Source: Iamia sp035575815 (lineage in GTDB: Bacteria; Actinomycetota; Acidimicrobiia; Acidimicrobiales; Iamiaceae). From it: a DNA stretch of 64,000 nt. Below the pieces are notes generated by a model. The model searched no databases and was not told the DNA's origin. It saw only the letters and a list, made by a program, of their open reading frames with translations. Of the stretch, positions 1 to 8,741 are shown one piece after another; the first letter of the stretch is position 1; each line of letters opens with the position of its first letter. A program made the position numbers and the translations under genes. The stretch lies in the NCBI RefSeq assembly GCF_035575815.1, contig NZ_DATLXO010000088.1, positions 13,221 to 77,220 on the forward strand, given 5' to 3'.

Positions 1-1592
<1,592 letters not shown>

Positions 1593-1622
1593 TCGACCGA
1601 CCGACCCGCACTCCAAACCCGT

Positions 1623-1671
1623 CGTACTGGGCTGCGACCTGGCTGCTCCAGCAGCCAACCCAGCCAGTACG
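1623..1671. repeat. Nested inverted repeat after clpB
   Basis: Outer arms CGTACTGG (1623-1630) and CCAGTACG (1664-1671) enclose a perfect inner hairpin GGCTGC-TCCA-GCAGCC (1641-1656). No T-run follows, so a classic Rho-independent terminator is unlikely; it may be a REP-like element or a Rho-type processing end for clpB. Confidence 0.55.
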
Positions 1672-1711
1672 TCGAGGGTTGAGCCCCGGACCGTGGCCCG
1701 AGGCGATGGCC

Positions 1712-1742
1712 TTGCGCATGCAGCAGCGCTATTGTGCATGCA
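1712..1742 (+). promoter_or_regulatory. vapB promoter with repeated operator half-sites
   Basis: TTGCGCATGCA (1712-1722) and TTGTGCATGCA (1732-1742) are near-identical and begin 20 bp apart, two helical turns; each contains the palindromic core GCATGC. A -10-like TATTGT (1730-1735) ends 6 nt before the ATG, so the repeats would cover the promoter and suit autorepression by a ribbon-helix-helix antitoxin. Confidence 0.5.
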
Positions 1743-1978
1743 TGACCGTCACGATCACCATCCGCAACGTCCCGGATCCGGTGCGAGATGCGCTCGCGGC
1801 TCGTGCGGCCAGCCAGGGCCGGTCGCTGCAGGAGCACCTGCTCCGTGAGCTGACCCGTCTGTCGAGCGCGGCGACGGTTGACGACGTGCTCGACCGTGCC
1901 CGGGCGCGGGTGGCGGCGACAGGGTCCTCGGTGACGACCGAGTCGATCCTGGCCGCGCGCGACGCCGATCGATGGTGA
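1742..1978 (+). CDS. vapB: VapB/FitA-type antitoxin
   Basis: This 78-residue protein starts MTVTITIRNVPDPVRDAL, the ribbon-helix-helix fold of FitA/VapB antitoxins, followed by GRSLQEHLLREL and a C-terminal arm (VDDVLDRARARV) expected to wrap the toxin. The family neutralises the partner PIN ribonuclease and represses its own promoter. I chose the ATG at 1742 over an upstream in-frame ATG because homologues begin there and a -10 hexamer lies 6 nt upstream. The stop overlaps the toxin start by 7 nt, indicating translational coupling. Confidence 0.85.
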   Translation: MTVTITIRNVPDPVRDALAARAASQGRSLQEHLLRELTRLSSAATVDDVLDRARARVAATGSSVTTESILAARDADRW

Positions 1979-2370
1979 CCGTGGTCGTCGACTCCTCGGT
2001 CCTGTTCGCACTGGTGGCGGCGGGGCTGGAGGGAGAGTGGGCGCACACAGAGGTGCGCGGCCATGACCTGGCCGCTCCGCACCTGGCGCCCTTCGAGACG
2101 GCCAACATCCTGCGACGCCACGAGATGGCCGGTCTGATGACGAGCTCGGAAGCGGTGCAGGCCCATGCCGACCTCGTCGATCTGCCCGTCGACCTCGTGG
2201 GCTACGGCGCACTCGTGCCGAGGGCGTGGGATCTGCGGGCCAACCTCACGTCCTACGACGCCAGCTACGTCGCCCTGGCCGAGGCGTTGGGCGTCCCCCT
2301 GGTCACGCTCGACCGGCGGCTGGCTCGGGCGCCGGCGTTGGGCTGCGACGTGCGCACCCCCGACAGCTGA
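1972..2370 (+). CDS. vapC: VapC-type PIN-domain ribonuclease toxin
   Basis: The 132-residue PIN protein has all expected acidic positions: D7 (VVVDSSVL), E42 (FETANIL), D96 (SYDASYVALAE) and D114 (VTLDRRLA). VapC toxins cleave tRNA or rRNA in a Mg-dependent way and arrest growth when free of VapB. Starts at 1972 (ATG) or 1975 (GTG) are both possible and both overlap the antitoxin gene. It appears intact. Its closest relative in the window is the minus-strand toxin at 5063-5461, which shares the same layout and size. Confidence 0.88.
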   Translation: MVTVVVDSSVLFALVAAGLEGEWAHTEVRGHDLAAPHLAPFETANILRRHEMAGLMTSSEAVQAHADLVDLPVDLVGYGALVPRAWDLRANLTSYDASYVALAEALGVPLVTLDRRLARAPALGCDVRTPDS

Positions 2371-2475
2371 CGATGCCCGCCCGGCGCCCTTGGGTCGCGG
2401 GTCCCTCGCAGCGGCGCGGCAGCATCCGTCCGAGGAGCACTCGGATTCACCGGGTCGGTCCGGTCTACGTCCCCG

Positions 2476-2862
2476 TCAGGCAGGCGGGATGACGACCGAT
2501 ACGCCCAGGCGGGGCGCGCTTGCCAGCCGCCGATCGGAGGTCACCAGCTCGGCATCGAGCAGCCGGACAAGCTCGACGTATACCGCGTCGGCGATGCGGA
2601 TGTTGTGCCGCATGTCCCACCCCGCTTCGATGATTGGGCGGACCGCCGACCGGTGAAGAGGCCAGGCATGCACTTGGTCGACCATCGCACGGGCACGGAC
2701 GGCATCGATCTCCTCCGTCTGCTCGAACCCGCGGATCGTCCCGATCACCTCGACGTAGAAGTGCTCCGGCACCGAGATCCCATCGGCCCAGGCAAGCCTC
2801 GGTTGGACCCAACGACCTCGGGCCGACTGCAGCAAGACCTCGACTGCGGCCGAGGCAGTCAA
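2476..2862 (-). pseudogene. Decayed VapC PIN-domain toxin, 5' end lost
   Basis: The frame carries a PIN core: ASAAVEVLLQSARGR, the helix with EVIGTIRG, RIADAVYVELVRLLDA and LVTSDRRLASAPRLG. The normal first strand (VVDAS) is replaced by RLTAS, so the first catalytic aspartate is gone and no good start codon exists; the best in-frame start is TTG at 2862. No antitoxin gene lies upstream; instead the sequence runs into the second clpB-tail copy. I read it as a dead toxin whose 5' end was removed by recombination. A functional product from TTG is possible but would lack a metal ligand. Confidence 0.7.
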
Positions 2863-2906
2863 CCGCGTTCGCTGGATCGGACCGTTGCGAGCATCTCGGA
2901 GGCTGA

Positions 2907-3015
2907 GAGCGTGAGACCGGTGACCGCCTCGCCGTCGCCCTCCTCGAGAGCAAGGTCGCCGACGGCGACAACGTCAAGGTAGGCGCCGGACGGCGAGATC
3001 ACCGTCGACGGGTGA
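2907..3015 (+). pseudogene. Second, degraded copy of the clpB 3' end
   Basis: Translated from 2907 the sequence gives ERETGDRLAVALLESKVADG, matching the clpB tail QREIGDRLAVDLIEGKVAEG, and after a frame slip near 2980 it ends EITVDG-stop against AITVEG-stop. By eye about three quarters of the bases match 1481-1592. It lies about 1.4 kb downstream of the real gene, with a VapBC cassette and a decayed VapC between. Divergence this large suggests a tail carried in from another lineage, for example as an attachment-site remnant, rather than a recent local duplication. Confidence 0.75.
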
Positions 3016-3021
3016 GGATGC

Positions 3022-3381
3022 TCAGCCGTGTCGGTCCCACACGAACACATCCGAGTGGTTGTTGGTGTCGTCGGGGACCAGGGTGCCGGTGATTCGGTCG
3101 CCAGACAGCGACAGTCCGCTGGGCAGGCCCGCGGCGGTCCAGGTGTAGGGGGCTCGACCGCCGGTGGCGGTGAGCGTGGCTGCGTACGGCTGGCCGACGG
3201 TGGCGGCGGGCAGTGATGTCGTCGTGATGGCCAGTGGTGGCGCTGGTGGGTGGTGGGGGGTGGGTCGTTGGTGCCGGCTTGGGCGAGGCGTCGGGTGTAG
3301 AGGCGGGTGGATCCGAGCTCGACTTGGCCGCCGATGGCGTCGTCGATGTTGAAGTCGAGCCAGAACCATGGGTTCTCTCAC
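3022..3381 (-). pseudogene. Fragment of a secreted Ig-like/beta-propeller protein
   Basis: The 3' part encodes a putative Ig (He_PIG-like) domain with ITTTSLPAATVGQPYAATL, APYTWTAAGLPSGLSLS and DRITGT, then jumps directly into the last blade of a TolB-like propeller, DDTNNHSDVFVWDRHG-stop. The first ~45 codons are low-complexity Arg/Pro. Another reading frame upstream gives WFWLDFNIDDAIGGQVELGS, so the parent gene seems frameshifted as well. The same terminal blade occurs at 5824. No promoter, signal peptide or complete domain set is visible, so this is debris of a surface protein. Confidence 0.6.
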
Positions 3382-3400
3382 CGCTGTCCCAGCAGGTCAC

Positions 3401-3435
3401 GCGGGTCGGCAACCGCGAGATCGGCGACCGCCTGG
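3401..3435 (+). repeat. Third partial copy of the clpB 3' end
   Basis: GAGATCGGCGACCGCCTGG at 3417-3435 is identical to 1485-1503 of clpB, preceded by GCGGGTC in both copies (3401, 1469). In frame it reads RVGNREIGDRLG against RVIQREIGDRLA. It lies immediately before the Uma2 promoter and marks the far edge of the first part of the island. Confidence 0.6.
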
Positions 3436-3443
3436 GCCGCATG

Positions 3444-3449
3444 TACCGT
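3444..3449 (+). promoter_or_regulatory. -10 element of the Uma2 gene
   Basis: TACCGT ends 7 nt before the GTG start; no Shine-Dalgarno is present. Confidence 0.5.
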
Positions 3450-3456
3450 TAGGGGT

Positions 3457-4002
3457 GTGACCGAGGCGATCCTCACCTACCGGTGGACCCCCGAGGGGTT
3501 CGTGCGGGCCTGGGAGGCGGGGGCGTTCGAGCGGCGGGTGGAGATGGTCGACGGTGAGGTGATCCCTGTGGTGATCGGCGATTGGCACGGCGCGACCACG
3601 GCCCGCCTCATCCGGGCCCTGTCGGCCGAGGGCGTCGAGATCACCACCCAGACCCTGCCCGCCGGCGATTCGCTGCCCGACCCTGACTGCTGGGTCCGCC
3701 GGGCTGCCGCCCAGCCGGTCGGGATGCTCGGCGACCGGCTGTCCCGTTGGGCCAGCGACGACGTCGTCCTCGTCGTTGAGGTGGCCGATCACACCGCGAC
3801 ATTCGACCTGACTGTGAAGGCCCGGCTCTATGGCGAGGCCGGCTTCCCGTCCTACTGGGTGGTCACTCACGAGGCGTTGTACGAGCACCTCGGTCCCACG
3901 CCGTCGGGCTACAGCCAGCGCAACGAGCACCGCGTCGGCGCATCCGTTGCACTGCCGTACGCCGCCGCCGAGCTCTCGGTGGCCGGGCTCGTCTCCACCT
4001 GA
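3457..4002 (+). CDS. Uma2-family (DUF820) putative nuclease
   Basis: The 181-residue protein has the layout of the Uma2/DUF820 family, a PD-(D/E)XK-like fold: an N-terminal EMVDGEVI segment, a central DPDCWV (the family usually has PDxxV), DDVVLVVEVADHTATFDLTVKARLYGEAGFPSYWVV, where E and K of the VEVxxxxxxxDxxxK core are retained, and a short C-terminal strand region. The biological role of the family is not settled; it is common in accessory regions. The GTG at 3457 is chosen because it follows the -10 element and family proteins begin about there. Confidence 0.75.
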   Translation: MTEAILTYRWTPEGFVRAWEAGAFERRVEMVDGEVIPVVIGDWHGATTARLIRALSAEGVEITTQTLPAGDSLPDPDCWVRRAAAQPVGMLGDRLSRWASDDVVLVVEVADHTATFDLTVKARLYGEAGFPSYWVVTHEALYEHLGPTPSGYSQRNEHRVGASVALPYAAAELSVAGLVST

Positions 4003-4062
4003 TCGAAGCAGTCGCCCTGAGAGGCTCGGTGCGGTGCGGCCGCTCCCCGATGCGAAGCCGGT

Positions 4063-4557
4063 TCAACGATGTCCCAGCAGGGCGCGAAGGGCCGGCAGGA
4101 TCAGTCGGTCCTTGGGCCGGTCGGCGGCCTCCTTCGACCGGATGACGTCCTCGAGGGCGGCCACGGCGACCGACGTGCCGTCGAGGTCGACGACCACCGC
4201 CCCCGGGCGTAGGTCGTCCCAGCCGTCGGTGCCGGTCGGGATGAAGGAGATGTCGAGGTCGCCGTGGCGTGTCGTCAGGTTCCACACCCCGGAGCCAAGG
4301 AGGCTGCGACCGTCGTGGTCGAAACTCAGGCCCCCGACGATCCCCGCCACCCGGATGCGGGCATCGAGCTCCGCGAGGGCGGAGGAGAGCCGCTGGGCGT
4401 TCGGCGCGTCTCGACGGGGGGTGATGTCGATGTCGGTCGTGACGTGGTCGGCACCGTGGAGCGCGGCGGCGATGCCTCCGATCACCACATGGTCGACCCC
4501 GTGGGCCGCGAGCACGCGCAGGATCGCACCGGGGTCGAAGGGCTCGGGATCACGCAC
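4063..4557 (-). CDS. Nucleotidyltransferase, AbiEii/MNT-like putative toxin
   Basis: The 164-residue protein has the polymerase-beta-type nucleotidyltransferase signature: VIGGIAAALHG (GG at 27-28), then TDIDI with D42 and D44, and a third acidic position in LDISF (D102). Proteins of this group act as toxins of AbiE or MNT-type pairs or as stand-alone transferases modifying RNA or protein. It lies 4 nt after an XRE-family gene on the same strand, so the two form a cassette, and I infer toxin and antitoxin roles. GTG at 4557 is the best start. Substrate unknown. Confidence 0.72.
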   Translation of the reverse strand: MRDPEPFDPGAILRVLAAHGVDHVVIGGIAAALHGADHVTTDIDITPRRDAPNAQRLSSALAELDARIRVAGIVGGLSFDHDGRSLLGSGVWNLTTRHGDLDISFIPTGTDGWDDLRPGAVVVDLDGTSVAVAALEDVIRSKEAADRPKDRLILPALRALLGHR

Positions 4558-4561
4558 CAGG

Positions 4562-4918
4562 TCACCGTCGCGCCGCGGACATCGACCGGCGCCCGCGCAG
4601 GACGAAGTTGGCCGCCCTGGTGGCCCGGTCGAGGCGCTGCGCGGGGGTGAGGCGGAGGTTGGCCTCGATCCGGGCCCGTTGCCCGTCGTCGAGCGTCGCG
4701 GCCTCAGGCTCGACGGCGCCCTCGGCGACGAAGGCCAGGTCGTGGCCGCACGCCGCGGCCAGGCGGTGGGCCGTGCGCAGCGATGGTGACACCGCCCCGC
4801 GCTCCCACCGGGCGATCGCGGACTGCGTGGTGCCGACCCGTCGGGCCAGCTCGGCTTGGGTCAGACCGGCCCTGAGGCGCAGGGCCCGGATCTGGTCCTC
4901 GGCGGTCGGATCGTCCAT
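4562..4918 (-). CDS. XRE-family helix-turn-helix regulator, likely antitoxin
   Basis: The 118-residue protein opens with a Cro/C1-type HTH: IRALRLRAGLTQAELARRVG, then TTQSAIARWERGAVSPSLRTA. A C-terminal helical part (LTPAQRLDRATRAANF) resembles the tail of regulators paired with nucleotidyltransferases. It precedes the transferase gene by 4 nt and probably controls the cassette and neutralises its product; the direction of control is inference. The flanking intergenic DNA to 5062 holds nothing else I recognise. Confidence 0.8.
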   Translation of the reverse strand: MDDPTAEDQIRALRLRAGLTQAELARRVGTTQSAIARWERGAVSPSLRTAHRLAAACGHDLAFVAEGAVEPEAATLDDGQRARIEANLRLTPAQRLDRATRAANFVLRGRRSMSAARR

Positions 4919-5062
4919 GGTCCGACGCTATCGACTGGTGAGTGCACATCTGTTATGTGACCTCGCTCCTGAGCGGTCGGCGACAGCCGAACCCGACCTC
5001 AGACCCATTGCGGCCATCGTGCTGCGGGCGTCAGGGGTTGAGGGGTTCAGGGCGGCGCGGCG

Positions 5063-5461
5063 TCACGAGCGTGGGGGCACCAGGATCTCGCAGCTCGGAC
5101 CGGGGGCGCCGGCCATGCGACGGTCCAGGGTCACCAAGGGGATGTCGAGCGCCTCGGCCAGGGCCAGGTAGGCCGCGTCGTACGCGGTCACGTTGTGGCG
5201 AAGGACCCAGACGCGGGCGGCGAACGGCCGATAGGGGTAGAGATCGATCCGCAGAGCGACGAGGTCGTGGTGGGCCAGCGCTCCGGCCGTCGAGTTGATG
5301 AGCGATGCGCCCTCGAGGCGGCGCAGCACGTTGGCCACCTCGACCACGGCGTGGTGGGGCGCGGCGAGGCGGGACCCGGCGACGTGCTCGGCCGCCCAAC
5401 GCGCATCGCGCCCCTGGTCGGCGAGGGCCGACACCAGCACCGAGGCGTCGACCACGATCAC
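5063..5461 (-). CDS. vapC: VapC-type PIN-domain ribonuclease toxin
   Basis: The protein is 132 residues with complete PIN acidic residues: D5 (MIVVDASVLVSAL), E41 (VVEVANVLRR), D95 (AYDAAYLALAE) and D113 (VTLDRRMAGAP). It overlaps the upstream antitoxin gene by 4 nt (ATGA), so the pair is translationally coupled. Size and motif spacing match the toxin at 1972-2370, suggesting that both cassettes belong to one subfamily acquired twice or duplicated. Confidence 0.88.
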   Translation of the reverse strand: MIVVDASVLVSALADQGRDARWAAEHVAGSRLAAPHHAVVEVANVLRRLEGASLINSTAGALAHHDLVALRIDLYPYRPFAARVWVLRHNVTAYDAAYLALAEALDIPLVTLDRRMAGAPGPSCEILVPPRS

Positions 5462-5697
5462 CGGTCGCGATCGGCGCGAAGGGCGGCGAGGATCTGGTCG
5501 GTCCCGATCGACTGGCCGGTCGCATCGACCCGGTCCCGGGCCCGGGCGACGACCTCGGCGACGGTCGGGAGACCGGCCATCTCGTTCACCTCACCGAGCA
5601 GGTACTCCTGCAGCGACTTGCCCTCCGCCGCGGCCCTCGACGCCAGCACCTTGCGGGTGGCTTCGGGCACGTTTCGAATCGTGATCGTCGTGGCCAT
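5458..5697 (-). CDS. vapB: VapB/FitA-type antitoxin
   Basis: The 79-residue protein begins MATTITIRNVPEATRKVLAS, a ribbon-helix-helix domain nearly superimposable on the antitoxin at 1742, followed by EGKSLQEYLLGEVNEMAG and the toxin-binding arm VAEVVARARDRVDATGQSI. It should bind and inhibit the adjacent PIN ribonuclease and repress the operon. The ATG is supported by a -10 element 6 nt upstream. Confidence 0.85.
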   Translation of the reverse strand: MATTITIRNVPEATRKVLASRAAAEGKSLQEYLLGEVNEMAGLPTVAEVVARARDRVDATGQSIGTDQILAALRADRDR

Positions 5698-5703
5698 GCC
5701 GTC

Positions 5704-5709
5704 AGAGTA
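5704..5709 (-). promoter_or_regulatory. -10 element of vapB
   Basis: TACTCT on the minus strand ends 6 nt before the ATG at 5697. Confidence 0.5.
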
Positions 5710-5823
5710 GCGACGTAGCCGCGGCGATGCCGCCGGATTCTCGTCAGGGGCGGCCGGTCCGAGGCGCTCGGCGGCCGAGTCCTCGACAGGAGGCGGGCGG
5801 GCGAGGTCGGCCGGACGAATGAG

Positions 5824-6372
5824 TCAACCCAGGTGGCTCCAGACGAAGACATCGTGGTGGCCGTCGGTGTCGTCGGGCGCCAGCGGTGACCCTGCGGAGG
5901 AGAACGCGACCTGGGATCCGTCGGCGGAGATCGTCGGGTAGCTCCAGCCGCCGGTCCCATCGCTGATGCGCGTGGTCGTCGAAGTCACCTGATCCCAAAC
6001 GAAGAGGTCCCTCTCGCCGTTGGTGTCGTCGGCGACGAGGTCCGAGGCGAAGGACCCGAATGTGATGTGGCGTCCATCGCTGGAGATGGCGGCCCCGCCG
6101 GAGTCATCGTTGCCGTCGGTGATGCGGGTGATGACCCCGGTGGTGCGGTCCCAGGTGAAGACGTCGGTTCGGCCGTTGGCGTCGCCCGGGACCAGGTCGG
6201 ACGCTCGTGAGTGGAACGTGATGTGGCGGCCGTCGGCCGAGACGGCCGGATCGTAGGAGTCGTCGTTGCCGTCGGTGACGCGGGTGGTCGTCCCGGTGGT
6301 GCGATCGACCGTGAAGACGTCACCCTTGTCGTTGGTGTTCCCGGCGACCAGGTCCGATGCGTAGGACTGGAG
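5824..6372 (-). pseudogene. 3' fragment of a TolB-like beta-propeller surface protein
   Basis: About 180 codons encode three propeller blades of ~52 residues, each with TR(V/I)xDGxxxS, (S)ADGRHITF, ASDLVxxDxNGxxDVFxWD. It ends DDTDGHHDVFVWSHLG-stop. Upstream of SYASDLVAG the frame runs into sequence antisense to the promoter and gene at 6442, with no start, signal peptide or further blades. It is therefore a truncated remnant of a secreted repeat protein. Together with 3022-3381 it brackets the toxin-antitoxin cassettes. Confidence 0.7.
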
Positions 6373-6429
6373 GGGCCGCTCCCAGCGACCGGCGCCGGGG
6401 CTGTCCCGGGGGCGGGCACCGCGAGTCCC

Positions 6430-6435
6430 TAGCAT
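6430..6435 (+). promoter_or_regulatory. -10 element of the PQQ-propeller gene
   Basis: TAGCAT ends 6 nt before GTG 6442. Confidence 0.5.
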
Positions 6436-6441
6436 CGGCCC

Positions 6442-8115
6442 GTGCACGCCGACGGTCCCCTGCAGGGCCAACCCCTCCGCTCCCGGATCAAGCACCGGCG
6501 CCAGCAGCGGCTGGTGGGCACCCTCACGGTCCTGACCCTGGTGGTCTTCGCGTGCGTCAACGACCGGGTCGCGGGCACGGGGCCCTTCGCCACGGCGAAC
6601 AGCTCGAGCGCGTCGTCGCCCACCCGCCCGGAGGCCGATGAGGTCGCCGCGGTCCCCGACGGCCCGGCGGCAGGGGCCGAAGGCGAGAACGGCGGGACGG
6701 GGGACGCCGAGCAGGAGGGGGAGGCCGAGGGGGCGGATGGGCCCACGGCCAACGGGTCGGACTACGACGGCTGGGTCGACCCGGCCTCGTCGGGCAACCC
6801 GTGGACGACCGAGGTGGAAGGCCTGCTCACGTTCCGGGGCAACCCGACCCGTTCGTTCTACGGCACCGGCCCGGCCCCGGCCGCTCCCGAGGTGCTCTGG
6901 AGCGTGCCCGAGGGCGGAGGCTTCTGCGGGGAGTCGAGCGTGGGCGGCGCCTCGAAGACCTGGTGCGGCACGGGTTGGACCGGCCAGCCCTCGGTCTGGG
7001 AGGACGACGGCACGACGTGGGTCGGCTTCGGGGCCTACGACAAGAACATCCACTTCCTGGACGGCGACGACGGCTCGGACCTCATCGGCGCCTTCGACAT
7101 CGGCGACATCGTCAAGGGCTCGGTCACCCGCGACCCCGACGGCTTCCCCCTGCTCTACAGCGGCAGCCGAGCCGACTTCCACGTCATCGCCACCGACCGC
7201 GCCAGCGGTGCGGCCGAGAGCCTGTGGAGCATGGCGGCTGACGAGGTCTCGCCCACCAAGTGGAACGACGACTGGGACAGCTCGCCGCTGGTGATCGACG
7301 ACCACCTCTTCCAGGGCGGGGAGAACGGGCAGTTCTACATCGTGAAGCTCAACCGCGCCATGGGTGACGACGGCCTGGTCACCGTCGCCCCCGAGGTCGT
7401 GTTCAACGCGCCCGCCTGGGACGAGGAGCTCCTCGCCGACCTGGCGGGGTCGGGCAGCCGGGTCAACGACGTCTCGGTCGAGAACTCCCTCGCGATATCG
7501 GGCGACACCCTCTACTTCGCCAACTCGGGCGGGCTCGTCCAGGGCTGGGACATCTCCGGTGTGGCCAACGGCGAGGACCCGATCCGCACCTTCCGGTTCT
7601 GGGCCGGCGACGACATCGACGCCTCGATCGTGATCGACGAGGAAGGGATGCTCTACGTCGCCCAGGAGGTGGAGCGGGCCTCGAGCAGCGAGCGCAACCT
7701 CGAGGTCGGCCAGCTGGTGAAGCTCGACCCCTCGAACCCTGATGACCCCATCGTGTGGTCGGTGGCCGACGACCGGGGCATGTGGGCCACCCCGGCCATC
7801 GCCGGCGGTGTCGTCTACGCGCCGACCGACAGCGGTCGCATCGTCGGCGTCGACCAGGAGAGCGGTGAGATCCTGTGGGAGAAGGACCTGCCCGGGCCCA
7901 CGTGGTCCTCGCCCGCCATCGTCGACGACGTGTGGATCCAGGGTGACTGCAACGGCGCGCTCCACGGCTTCGACGTGTCGGACCCCCGCGTTCCGCCGCC
8001 CGAGCTGTGGAGCGTGCAGCTCGAGGGCTGCGTCGAGTCCACCCCCGCGGTGTGGGACGGGCGGATCTACGTCGGTGCCCGCGGCGGGAAGTTCTACGCC
8101 ATCGGCGACGCCTGA
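6442..8115 (+). CDS. Membrane-anchored PQQ-like beta-propeller protein
   Basis: The 557-residue protein has an N-terminal basic stretch and one hydrophobic segment (about residues 24-38, VGTLTVLTLVVFACV), then a low-complexity acidic linker (to ~110) and an extracytoplasmic domain with PQQ/BamB-type repeats, for example PAIAGGVVYAPTDSGRIVGVD, ESGEILWEKDLPG and PAVWDGRIYVGARGGKFYAI. These repeats build an eight-bladed propeller used for binding rather than for a predictable reaction. A GTG start fits the near-start promoter. I cannot assign a substrate; it may be a secreted scaffold or dehydrogenase-like protein. Confidence 0.75.
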   Translation: MHADGPLQGQPLRSRIKHRRQQRLVGTLTVLTLVVFACVNDRVAGTGPFATANSSSASSPTRPEADEVAAVPDGPAAGAEGENGGTGDAEQEGEAEGADGPTANGSDYDGWVDPASSGNPWTTEVEGLLTFRGNPTRSFYGTGPAPAAPEVLWSVPEGGGFCGESSVGGASKTWCGTGWTGQPSVWEDDGTTWVGFGAYDKNIHFLDGDDGSDLIGAFDIGDIVKGSVTRDPDGFPLLYSGSRADFHVIATDRASGAAESLWSMAADEVSPTKWNDDWDSSPLVIDDHLFQGGENGQFYIVKLNRAMGDDGLVTVAPEVVFNAPAWDEELLADLAGSGSRVNDVSVENSLAISGDTLYFANSGGLVQGWDISGVANGEDPIRTFRFWAGDDIDASIVIDEEGMLYVAQEVERASSSERNLEVGQLVKLDPSNPDDPIVWSVADDRGMWATPAIAGGVVYAPTDSGRIVGVDQESGEILWEKDLPGPTWSSPAIVDDVWIQGDCNGALHGFDVSDPRVPPPELWSVQLEGCVESTPAVWDGRIYVGARGGKFYAIGDA

Positions 8116-8163
8116 GGTCCAGACCCACGCTCACAGTCGACCTCCGGGAGCCGATGGGACCAC

Positions 8164-8658
8164 ATGGTCCGTCTCGGTCGCACCCCCGCCGCGCCCCGTC
8201 CGGTTCCGGTCGTCATCCTCGTCGTCGCCCTCGCCTTGGGGTCCGTTGCCGGCTGCGCGTCCTCATCGGGTTCCAGCCAGGCAGAGTACGTCGTCGCCGC
8301 CGACGGGATCTGCCAGAGCACCGACGACCGGCTCGCGGACCTCGAGGAGACCTACCAGGAGGAGTTGCGCGGTGGTGACGACGCGGCGCCGGACGCGGCG
8401 CCGACGGTCGACCCCCGTCCGGAGCGCTGGGTGCGGGCCCGGGTGATCCCCCAGTACAAGCGCCTCGACGGCGGGCTGCGCGGCATCACCCCGCCCGGCG
8501 ACGACGCCCGCTACCTCGCCGACGTGTACGACGACCTGACCGCGCTGATCAAGGAGCTGAACCTCCGGCCCGGCCAGGGGCGCGACCTGATCCGGGAGGA
8601 CGAGGAGCTGCGCACGCGGTTCTCGACCTACGGCATGAAGGTGTGCGGCCGGATCTGA
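8164..8658 (+). CDS. Putative lipoprotein of unknown function
   Basis: The 164-residue product has a signal peptide ending in the lipobox SVAGC (cysteine ~31), so it should be lipid-anchored outside the membrane. The mature part contains YVVAADGICQSTDDRL, a helical region and a final VCGRI; the two cysteines could form a disulfide. The same overall pattern (an N-terminal ICxxxxxR helix, a paired C-terminal Cys) is common in actinobacterial lipoproteins without known function. It lies 48 bp after the propeller gene on the same strand. Confidence 0.7.
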   Translation: MVRLGRTPAAPRPVPVVILVVALALGSVAGCASSSGSSQAEYVVAADGICQSTDDRLADLEETYQEELRGGDDAAPDAAPTVDPRPERWVRARVIPQYKRLDGGLRGITPPGDDARYLADVYDDLTALIKELNLRPGQGRDLIREDEELRTRFSTYGMKVCGRI

Positions 8659-8702
8659 GCCCCGGTCGCGGTGTGGGCGCGCCCGGTGCGGTGCCCGACA
8701 GG

Positions 8703-8735
8703 TAGGTTCCCATCGTCCTGTCCGCATCAGAGGAG
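8703..8735 (+). promoter_or_regulatory. purA -10 element and ribosome-binding site
   Basis: TAGGTT (8703-8708) lies 33 nt before the start, and AGGAG (8731-8735) sits 6 nt before GTG 8742. purA is thus a leadered gene, unlike most neighbours. Confidence 0.55.
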
Positions 8736-8741
8736 ACCGTC

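Noticed and set aside
6373..7965. Upstream extension of the propeller fragment to a 713-codon minus-strand gene
   Set aside because: Upstream of 6372 the frame is antisense to the PQQ-like gene and loses all propeller repeats.
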